The notes under the pieces: generated by a model | Database searches by the model: none | The model's input: the letters and a program-made list of their open reading frames with translations, nothing else | Told to the model about the DNA's origin: nothing | Program-made: the position numbers and the translations under genes | Origin: Prochlorococcus sp. AG-436-C14 | Lineage (GTDB): Bacteria; Cyanobacteriota; Cyanobacteriia; PCC-6307; Cyanobiaceae | Assembly (NCBI GenBank): GCA_003209755.1 | Contig: QCPD01000008.1 | Span: 1 to 64,000, forward strand | DNA length: 64,000 bases | Reading direction: 5' to 3' | Shown: one piece after another, positions 57,965 to 64,000 of the stretch | Numbering within the stretch: position 1 is the first letter of the stretch | How the letters are laid out: each line of letters starts with the position of its first letter

Positions 57965-58081
57965 AATTAATTTTAAGCTAAGCTAAGACTAAAACAAAAA
58001 AATAAAAAAATCGATAATCATTCGAATTGATACAAAATCAAAATGTGCATATAAAAATTATTATTAATTATAAAAATATCA

Positions 58082-58492
58082 TCAATAATCTTCATAAATA
58101 GAATTAGATAGATCAGCATTGGGGGCTGAGAGGATATTTGGACCCGACAAAAAAGTAAATCTTACTTGGCCAGGTAATTCTCCAAATAGTCGAATACAGC
58201 AAAAGCCTTTTTTAATAACAAGTAATCGCCAAAACTCATTCCAATCTATACATTGATCTAAAATCTCATTTATATGAAAAGTCTCATCTGAAGAATTAAC
58301 TTCAATTTTCAACTTTTCACGTAAAAAGAAATATTTTGCTAATCTTTCATTTTTTGAAATGATATTACCTATATATCGTGTTTTCTTTAAGTCGTAATCT
58401 AAAGTTTCTAAGTAATTAAGAATCTGATCAATATCAATATTACTGAAACCCTGAATTTTTAAATTTTTTAGAATCTCTAAGTCTTGCTGCAT
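58082..58492 (-). CDS. Hypothetical protein, 136 aa
   Basis: No domain is recognised. The sequence is helical, with ILDQCIDWNEFWRLLVIKKGFCCIRLFGELPGQVRFTFL near the C-terminus. It lies 94 nt downstream of the DUF4912-like gene on the same strand. AT-rich composition and isoleucine/lysine bias are in line with its accessory neighbours. Confidence 0.5.
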   Translation of the reverse strand: MQQDLEILKNLKIQGFSNIDIDQILNYLETLDYDLKKTRYIGNIISKNERLAKYFFLREKLKIEVNSSDETFHINEILDQCIDWNEFWRLLVIKKGFCCIRLFGELPGQVRFTFLSGPNILSAPNADLSNSIYEDY

Positions 58493-58586
58493 CCTTACTA
58501 TATATTAATTGTTAATATATTAAATTAATATATTAAATTCTTATAAAAGTTTAACAAATAGATATTAAATTCAAAAAAATAAGTAA

Positions 58587-59132
58587 TTAAGTATTTTCTT
58601 TTTCATAGGAAATATTCTCAGAACCTCCAACTGGTGTATTTATTGAAAGTTGATAGGCATTTTCATGAAAAGAAGAATCGTTATTTATTATTAATTTTTT
58701 AGAACCAAACCAATTATCATTATCAAAATTCTGAATTACTCTTTTGATTCTATAACCCAAGTTTAGATTTTGATATGCAAGCTTTCTCCACTGACCATTT
58801 TTCTTGCGATAACCAAACTCAAAATAATACACACCTTTATTTATAGGAATAGGAAATATAATAGAAGATTGAAATTTACTTACCTGAATCTCTTTCATAA
58901 TACAAGTTGAATTATTATTATTTCTATTATTACTTATATCAAATAATCTTAAAGCATAAAAACAGCTTTGACTAAACTCGATTCTAAAGTTATCGATGGG
59001 ACTAATTTCCCAAAAGCATTTAATATCTCCATCTCCAAGGTTAGTTACAGTTAATTTACTAAAGCTATTAGTAAATTTATTTAAACTATTCCAAAAATAT
59101 TCCTTCAATTTTAAATGACTACCGATTTTCAT
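58587..59132 (-). CDS. Short DUF4912-like protein
   Basis: The 181-aa protein has the DUF4912 pattern: IKCFWEISP, YALRLFDIS, SSIIFPIPINKGVYYFEFGYRKKNGQWRKLA. It aligns by eye with the DUF4912 domain of the protein at 25.5-26.6 kb (YVFWEIS, LCLRLADV, YKVELGYRIGHKWMSLA). It has no Rho-N/SAP head or C-terminal extension. Function is unknown. Confidence 0.6.
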   Translation of the reverse strand: MKIGSHLKLKEYFWNSLNKFTNSFSKLTVTNLGDGDIKCFWEISPIDNFRIEFSQSCFYALRLFDISNNRNNNNSTCIMKEIQVSKFQSSIIFPIPINKGVYYFEFGYRKKNGQWRKLAYQNLNLGYRIKRVIQNFDNDNWFGSKKLIINNDSSFHENAYQLSINTPVGGSENISYEKENT

Positions 59133-59288
59133 TTTTCTTTATGAATATAAATATTTAATATTATAATTAGGTTTTAAATTTTTACCGTAAATTTTATTAT
59201 AATTAATCTCTTTGGTCATATTCAATACATAAAATTAAAAATTATGCGTAAAAAGAAAAGTAAAAAATTCTAATCTGATTTTAATGAT

Positions 59289-59447
59289 TTAGGCGGCTTT
59301 AGTTCCTTTTCTGTCTGCAAGGATTGCTTCAACAAAGTCTGCGGTAGCCTTTCTTGATGAAATATTACTTGTCTTCCAATGATGAATTAAAGTTTTCAAC
59401 TCAATTATCCGTTGTTCTGCAACTTCAATTTTTTCTTTATTAGACAT
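59289..59447 (-). CDS. 52-aa helical hypothetical protein
   Basis: Minus-strand reading from ATG 59447 to TAA 59289 gives 52 aa: an acidic helix (NKEKIEVAEQRIIELKTLIHHW) followed by a second helix (RKATADFVEAILADRKGTKAA). No membrane segment and no known domain. It is the type of small soluble protein common in Prochlorococcus variable regions. Confidence 0.6.
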   Translation of the reverse strand: MSNKEKIEVAEQRIIELKTLIHHWKTSNISSRKATADFVEAILADRKGTKAA

Positions 59448-59573
59448 CAAAATACGTGAAAACTTCTATCTTTTCAGCCTAACCTTTTAAAAATATATAT
59501 CAATAGAACATGAGAAAATAATAAATTTGGATAATCTTTTTACAAAGATAGGTTTGGTAACCTAGTTAAGCAA

Positions 59574-59601
59574 TAAAAAAGCCAGCTACTATGTAGCTGG
59601 C
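59574..59601 (-). terminator. Strong Rho-independent terminator (minus strand)
   Basis: GCCAGCTAC (59581-59589) and GTAGCTGGC (59593-59601) form a 9-bp perfect hairpin with a 3-nt loop. Read on the minus strand it is followed by a run of T (59574-59580). It lies 24 nt beyond the stop of the 33-codon gene. Confidence 0.85.
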
Positions 59602-59625
59602 TTAATGATTAATAGATCAAGGTAC

Positions 59626-59727
59626 CTATATAAACCTATTAATAATAAAACCCTTCAAGGCAGGAGTAACAGAAGCAAAAAGTTTTTTCATTTCCACTGA
59701 CTCTTGACCGATTGGTTGATGCGACAA
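59626..59727 (-). CDS. 33-aa peptide gene with full-length Shine-Dalgarno
   Basis: A TTG start at 59727 is preceded by AAGGAGGTGATCC (59729-59741), complementary to 13 nt of the 16S rRNA 3' end, with 7 nt between GGAGG and the start. The 33-aa peptide begins MSHQPIGQESVEMKK and ends with a hydrophobic/basic FASVTPALKGFIINRFI. It is closely followed by a strong terminator. The arrangement marks a self-contained and probably highly translated micro-gene; its role is unknown. Confidence 0.7.
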   Translation of the reverse strand: MSHQPIGQESVEMKKLFASVTPALKGFIINRFI

Positions 59728-59741
59728 TGGATCACCTCCTT

Positions 59742-60038
59742 AGATAAACATATTTAGACGATAGCCAAAAAATAATCTTTGTCGGTAAATTCGGTAACAA
59801 TTTTCTAAAAAATAACGATTTTATAATTATTATGAAACGTGATCATTTTTGAAAAATAAAAATTCTAGACAATTAATTGGAAAGCACAAGACTTAGCAAA
59901 TTAAATTTTAAAATTCCCCTTACATCCGCCCTCATCCATTTTTTTCCGGCAAAAAATTAAATAAAAAGAATCAAAATTTATATCTAAATCACGTTAAAAA
60001 GAATTTTCTGCTAAAACAATATTTCTATCACTACTTAC
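59742..60038. other. 297-nt intergenic region between divergent small genes
   Basis: No gene is seen. It must hold promoters for the 33-aa minus-strand gene and the 61-aa plus-strand gene. On the minus strand a tandem TTACCGA-N2-TTACCGA lies near 59786-59803, about 45-60 nt before the Shine-Dalgarno, and may be an operator. Confidence 0.4.
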
Positions 60039-60224
60039 ATGAGTCAATTAATTATTGGCGGTTTGCTATCAACCCCAGCTCCAACAGCACCTATTATAGA
60101 AATTGCTTTTATTGTTCTATTCGTAATCGTAGGAGTAATGGTTGAACCAGATTATAATGGAATGAATGTCAGATTTAAACAATTCAAAAGAAACAAATCA
60201 AACATGATTGTATCTTTCATTTAA
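60039..60224 (+). CDS. 61-aa single-helix membrane protein
   Basis: The 61-aa protein has one transmembrane helix (about 18-36, PIIEIAFIVLFVIVGVMV) and a basic C-terminus (RFKQFKRNKSN). No family is recognised. It starts with ATG 60039. Confidence 0.5.
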   Translation: MSQLIIGGLLSTPAPTAPIIEIAFIVLFVIVGVMVEPDYNGMNVRFKQFKRNKSNMIVSFI

Positions 60225-60299
60225 CTAATGCTGTTCAATTGAAATATAATTATTTATAGACTGAATTAATCTATTAACTATTTTTAATTCATAAGTGAA

Positions 60300-60398
60300 T
60301 TAAAAAATTTCGGGTATTATTTGACCAGTAGTAGCATATGCACCTATGCCAACAACTATGCCTAACATTACCATTAAATCGCTCAGCGCCAGAATTAA
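60300..60398 (-). pseudogene. Frameshifted remnant of an hli gene
   Basis: The minus strand encodes AERFNG, then after a frame change ATG GTA ATG TTA GGC..., reading MVMLGIVVGIGAYATTGQIIPEIF to TAA at 60300. AERFNG(R)xAMxG and the AYATTGQIIP tail are the two halves of a typical high-light-inducible protein. They are joined with about 8 nt missing at the NGR-AM core, so the chlorophyll-binding arginine is lost and the frame is shifted. A 24-aa remnant peptide from ATG 60374 remains possible. Confidence 0.7.
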
Positions 60399-60618
60399 TG
60401 ACTAAAAACTAAAAATCGACGATAAACAATTAGATAAGCTTTTTGAGAGGTAATACCGAATGATTTGAGCCATGAGAAAAAATCTAAATGAGCAAAAAAT
60501 AATTTAATTAGATAAACCAGGAGAAGTCATACTTGAAGCAATCAAAAGGATACTTTGCAGAATCAAAAGAATAGAAAGAATTTCCACTTTAAATAGTCTT
60601 ATTGTAATACTAGTGTAC

Positions 60619-60750
60619 TATAATCGAAAAACTGCGCAAGCCATATCGGTTAATAATTAATTTTCCAGTATTTTATCAATCTGAAAAGGGCTTGTCTCTC
60701 CGACGTTTAGAGACCAGGAAACTAACTCGTTAGCATTAATTGGAGAATGT
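60619..60750 (+). ncRNA. Candidate small RNA with two hairpins (possibly Yfr2-like)
   Basis: A perfect TATAAT (60619-60624) would start transcription near 60631. Downstream, GTCTCT (60694-60699) and AGAGAC (60709-60714) form a hairpin with a 9-nt loop. An unpaired AGGAAA and a second small hairpin CTAA-CTCG-TTAG (60722-60733) follow. No coding frame spans it. The layout recalls the Yfr2-type cyanobacterial RNAs, but I cannot verify the consensus. It could also be a long leader of the DUF2237 gene at 60893. Confidence 0.45.
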
Positions 60751-60892
60751 AGTTATTATTTTCATTAGTAAAAGCACTAGTGAATTCTTCTCCCTCTACC
60801 TAAGAGGAACCCTATCTTCTTAGCGTTGTCATCTTCTTTTACCTTTAATATAAAAAACTTTATCAAGTCATAATATATCTATACGAAATAAA

Positions 60893-61264
60893 ATGAATCA
60901 TGGTGCAAAAAAAAAAAATGTTTTAGGGACGGAACTTAAATCTTGCAGTTGCAATCCCCTGACTGGGTGGTATCGAGATGGGTCATGCAGAACAGACATA
61001 TCTGATCAAGGCATGCATACTATATGTGCTGTTATTACTGAACAGTTTCTGTCTTACAGCAAAGCTCAAGGAAATGATCTATCTACACCTCAAATAGGAT
61101 TTCCTGGATTAAAAGCCGGTGATCACTGGTGTCTTTGTGCTCCTAGATGGAAAGAAGCATTTGAAGATGGTATGGCTCCTTTAATTGATCTTGAGGCAAC
61201 AGAGGAAAGTACTTTGAATATAATTGATATAGAGACTTTAAAAAAATTTTCGAATAAAAGATAA
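60893..61264 (+). CDS. DUF2237 family protein
   Basis: The 123-aa protein matches DUF2237: KNVLGTELKSCSCNPLTGWYRDGSCRT, VCAVITEQFLSYSKAQGNDLSTP (here ICAVITEQ), FPGLKAGDHWCLCAPRWKEAFEDGMAPLI. Conserved cysteines and a tryptophan-rich active-site-like region are visible. Function is unknown, although the family is widespread. The start is ATG 60893. Confidence 0.87.
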   Translation: MNHGAKKKNVLGTELKSCSCNPLTGWYRDGSCRTDISDQGMHTICAVITEQFLSYSKAQGNDLSTPQIGFPGLKAGDHWCLCAPRWKEAFEDGMAPLIDLEATEESTLNIIDIETLKKFSNKR

Positions 61265-61767
61265 GAGAAAAATTATTTAAAGCAATTTTTCAAAAATTAA
61301 TAAGCCTTAAAATTTTTTGAATACATTTCGCATATAAAAATCAAACATAAGTTTTTAAGAAGAAAAATAAAAAATGAAAGTCAAGTAGAAGTCATTGTCA
61401 ATATAGCCAACTCTAAAGCTTTAAATCCATTCCAAAACTTGATTCTTTTTGCAAACTTAGAAAATAGAATTAGAAATAATTCTACTTTTATTTAGATTTG
61501 AGCACAACGAAATAAATATTTAAAAATACAAGAGTCATAAGTAAATTAATAACTCTATTAAAGAGAAATCAATTTCAGGTAGCCAAACCACCTAGATCAT
61601 CTAGAAAAAGAACAGTGAAATCCAAGAACAAGAGAGGATTCAAAGTAGACTAGATAAAAGATTGTAGAAAAAGATTGCTAGCAAATTCAAATTAATTCTA
61701 AAGTTGAATCAACTCAACTTGCACTTCATGTATTTCAAGCTAGAAAGAACAAAATAGATAATTAATC
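61265..61767 (+). other. 503-nt region without a supported gene
   Basis: No gene meets a reasonable standard. A basic frame reading QVAKPPRSSRKRTVKSKNK occurs near 61573-61652 but has no ATG, GTG or TTG start. The region is AT-rich, with no clear hairpin or repeat. Confidence 0.4.
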
Positions 61768-62070
61768 ATGTTAACTACATCTTCTCGTCTTCGCATACAA
61801 GAAATATTAACTCGATTGTCTATGGGAAATCAGGTAACCCTTGAAGAAAGAATTTATATAAATAAATATGCAGCAAAGAATCAAAACGTATCTAATTGGC
61901 TTAGAAGAGCCTCACGAATTCAACGAAACCAACCTATCTCAAATTCAATAGATGAATTACTGAATGGACTTGATCTAAATTCTGACGAACCTCATTCGAC
62001 ATACAATCCCGATCGAGATGATCTAGGAGAATGGTTCTCTGGAGCACCTTCATGGATTAGAAGAAGCTAG
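61768..62070 (+). CDS. Hypothetical protein, 100 aa
   Basis: No domain is recognised. The protein is soluble and helical at its N-terminus (SSRLRIQEILTRLSMGNQVTLEERIYINKYAAKN). An acidic C-terminal part follows (DRDDLGEWFSGAPSWIRRS). It has no membrane helix. The length and composition fit a small variable-region gene. Confidence 0.55.
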   Translation: MLTTSSRLRIQEILTRLSMGNQVTLEERIYINKYAAKNQNVSNWLRRASRIQRNQPISNSIDELLNGLDLNSDEPHSTYNPDRDDLGEWFSGAPSWIRRS

Positions 62071-62128
62071 TAAATTAAATAAAAAATAAAACTTTAAGAA
62101 TAAAAACCTAAATATTGGAGTCGAACAA

Positions 62129-62401
62129 TCAAGCAGCCTCTTTTTTATCTTTCTTTTCCAGCTTTAAGAGATCAATAACATTCGAACTAATAGGTTGAAA
62201 GTCCTCATCCTTGGCAGAAGCAATAGAATCCTTCATCAAAAGTTTTACAAGCGAAGTAATTGAAGAAGTTAGCAATTTTAAGCTCTCAAAAAGATTTCCT
62301 AACTCTTTAGTAATCTCATCTTGATGCTTTCCTTTACTCATTAATGTTGAGAAAGTCCAACCAGCCAGTCCTAAAGCAAGCAGAAAAACAACCGTAATCA
62401 T
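62129..62401 (-). CDS. Membrane-anchored hypothetical protein, 90 aa
   Basis: One N-terminal transmembrane helix (about 2-22) is followed by an amphipathic helix with heptad-like leucines (ITKELGNLFESLKLLTSSITSLVKLLM) and a lysine-rich tail. No domain is recognised. It converges on the 100-aa gene. Confidence 0.55.
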   Translation of the reverse strand: MITVVFLLALGLAGWTFSTLMSKGKHQDEITKELGNLFESLKLLTSSITSLVKLLMKDSIASAKDEDFQPISSNVIDLLKLEKKDKKEAA

Positions 62402-62995
62402 AGTAAAAATTAATACAAATCATGTATATCTACTACTCATAAATAAATCAAGGCAAAACACATATATTCTTTGAAATTTTGATAAATCTAAAAAGTGAGA
62501 TCAAAACAACATATTTGATCAACTTAAGGACTTAAATACAAATTCTAGAAAAATGTTTAGGATATTTAACGTCTACTAATCAAAATACATTATGTTATTG
62601 GATTAGCATTAGAACTCTTAGAAAGATGGATAAGAGCTGTTCTGTTGCCTCCTCTGTTTTCATCTCTACTAAATTTAAATAGCGTTATAGAGAAATGTCT
62701 CGGATTCAACCTAAGTCAACACTCTCCATAAGACGTTTTAAGCAAAGCTTCTCCCGCTGATGGCTTGAACTATTAATTAGGTCAAGTTTACAGCTGTGCT
62801 GAAACGCGATATGAAGTCTTTTTAGGTTTGTCCAAATCATCCGTAAGAAAGGACTTTTTCTCTAAAATGGCGGGTTGCGTATAAATAAATAAATCTCCCC
62901 CTTTATACTCCTACAATCACCTAACCTTATGAAATTATATGCTTGTTGAACCAATTTGATTATCCTTTACTTAAACACAAGAAAACTCTAGAAGA
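62402..62995 (+). other. 594-nt region without a supported gene
   Basis: A plus-strand open frame of about 53 codons (62570-62731, reading LALELLERWIRAVLLPPLF) has no ATG, GTG or TTG. It could be the eroded part of a former gene. Nothing else is recognised; no tRNA, strong hairpin or repeat. Confidence 0.4.
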
Positions 62996-63202
62996 ATGAA
63001 TACAAATACGATTTTCCTTTTTCTTTTAGTAATTGCTGCTTATCTAAATTTATATTTAACATTTACTAAAAAAAAGAAAAAAACAAAACTACCCATATCA
63101 TCTAGAGAATGGAGAGAAAAAGTGGAAGATGAAAACTTTAAATCATGGCTTTCAAATAGAGAAAGATTAAAAGGCAAAAGGAAAGAAGATAATAATCACT
63201 AA
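62996..63202 (+). CDS. Membrane-anchored hypothetical protein, 68 aa
   Basis: One N-terminal transmembrane helix (about 5-22, TIFLFLLVIAAYLNLYLTF) is followed by a lysine-rich cytosolic tail (KKKKKTKLPISSREWREKVEDENFKSWL). No domain is recognised. The start ATG 62996 is preceded by a purine-rich AGAAG (62989-62993). Confidence 0.5.
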   Translation: MNTNTIFLFLLVIAAYLNLYLTFTKKKKKTKLPISSREWREKVEDENFKSWLSNRERLKGKRKEDNNH

Positions 63203-63327
63203 TCTTTAGCAAGATCAAAATGCTTATTGAGAGTAGTTTTATGATTATATGATTTGTTAATTATATTTATTCTTCAAATATGCCAGTATATGAATATATA
63301 TTTCACTGGTTAAACATAATTTAAATC

Positions 63328-63636
63328 TTAAGAAGATGTTCCAGTAAAACAAAATCCATTCTTAATACAAAAATCATAAGCAAATAATTTCAATGATTCA
63401 GGCATTTCCTGCCATTGCATTTCTTCGAGTTTGTTTAATTGATCTGAACTTAAATTCTCTTTAGCTTCATATGCCTCCATCATTTTGCCCCAGCTTGAAG
63501 AAAAGGTATCAAGATAAAAAGCCTTCTGATGCTGATTAAAAAATTTAATTATATCTTCACTAGTAACTACTTCTCTAGAAAGTTTCTTATAGTGTTCAAA
63601 TTCTGAAGACCAGTCTGGAGTTGTGTTGTCAGGCAT
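63328..63636 (-). CDS. Hypothetical protein, 102 aa
   Basis: The protein is soluble, acidic and helical (SSEFEHYKKLSREVVTSEDIIKFFNQHQKAFYLDTFSSSWGKMMEAYEAKE). It has a cysteine pair near the C-terminus (FCIKNGFCFTG). No domain is recognised. Confidence 0.55.
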   Translation of the reverse strand: MPDNTTPDWSSEFEHYKKLSREVVTSEDIIKFFNQHQKAFYLDTFSSSWGKMMEAYEAKENLSSDQLNKLEEMQWQEMPESLKLFAYDFCIKNGFCFTGTSS

Positions 63637-64000
63637 CTAAAATACTATTTATTTTATTATTATAATTTATAAGGTGCATAATTATAAGTGGAATGGCCAA
63701 ATGAACATAATGATTGAATTTAAACTTTCAACCTAAACACGATGCTTAAGGTAATCACATAGAATAGTTATTAAAATGTTTTACCCCTCTATAACAACCT
63801 AGAAAGGTGGGTCAATGCATACGTTGTTCGAAACTATGCAATAAATTTGAGTAAGAAGAAATCAATTACTAACTTTCCTGGTTTTTATTCCAATTCTGTA
63901 AATAAGTAAGATTAGCTATGGTAGATTTGTTGAAATAATTACTTTCTAATTCGATATGAAAAAGAGGTTATTAATTGTCCCATGCAACTGAGAAGTTTAG
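63637..64000. other. 364-nt terminal region without a supported gene
   Basis: Nothing convincing is found. A 9-codon frame with a GGTGGG upstream (near 63810-63842) is too short to support. A possible start at 63957 ends after 11 codons. Confidence 0.35.

Noticed and set aside
59728-59741. Plus-strand match to the 16S rRNA 3' end as a fragment of an rRNA gene
   Set aside because: Only 14 nt match and a frame with proper spacing follows on the minus strand, so a Shine-Dalgarno is the better explanation.
60504-60587. 27-codon minus-strand frame with GTG start and a hydrophobic helix
   Set aside because: No ribosome site, no recognisable homologue, and the region is dominated by the candidate RNA promoter.
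61573-61652. Strongly basic frame ending at TAG
   Set aside because: No start codon and low-complexity basic sequence.
62570-62731. 53-codon plus-strand frame with a leucine-rich protein-like sequence
   Set aside because: No ATG, GTG or TTG in the frame; at most an eroded fragment.

Overview
The window reads as chromosomal DNA of a low-GC marine picocyanobacterium, almost certainly Prochlorococcus, possibly a low-light I (NATL-like) type. The evidence is: a psbX - ycf66 - high-light-inducible (hli) cluster; a two-piece, circularly permuted tmRNA gene of the alpha-cyanobacterial kind, with tag ANNIVSFSRQTAPVAA; a cyanobacterial RarA fusion; sufBCDS; many tiny membrane-protein genes; and AT-rich, tightly packed coding. 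No insertion sequence, prophage, CRISPR array or rRNA gene was seen.

Layout. 0-12 kb: radical-SAM-like DUF512 protein, TolC-type outer membrane channel, inositol-phosphatase family enzyme, BrkB/YihY membrane protein, exonuclease VII (xseA, xseB) behind a 48-aa hli gene, HtrA-type protease, ABC-F ATPase, several short conserved proteins, and a ribbon-helix-helix regulator with palindromes in its upstream region. 12-21 kb: a minus-strand run NDH-2 - SLC13-type permease - KtrB/TrkH - KtrA - AnmK, then cysH, coaX, peroxiredoxin and an Sfp-type phosphopantetheinyl transferase. 21-27 kb: RarA fusion, phosphoglucomutase, and a DUF4912 protein with a Rho-N/SAP-like head. 27-35 kb: the sufBCDS iron-sulfur assembly operon, an S9 peptidase and peptide deformylase. 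35-50 kb: HIT protein, SbmA/BacA-like ABC protein, hli, ycf66, psbX, YggT, accC, tRNA-Leu, an LpxB-related protein, a PRC-barrel protein, smc, a YqjD/YqjE-like pair and a THUMP RNA methyltransferase. 50.5 kb: permuted ssrA.

51-64 kb is looser and looks accessory. It holds a glycosyltransferase next to an MsbA-like ABC exporter, an orphan ParA ATPase overlapping a small membrane-protein gene, an SDR, a second short DUF4912-like protein, and then about 7 kb of small unrecognised genes. Within that last stretch are three unusual items: a 33-codon gene with a Shine-Dalgarno complementary to 13 nt of the 16S 3' end and its own terminator; a frameshifted remnant of an hli gene; and a candidate small RNA with a perfect TATAAT box and two hairpins.

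Functionally, most of the window is core housekeeping: Fe-S assembly, DNA repair, fatty acid and CoA synthesis, sulfur reduction and K+ uptake, with photosynthetic accessory genes mixed in. The best places to look for something new are the ParA/membrane-partner pair and the micro-gene and small-RNA zone at 59.5-60.8 kb.
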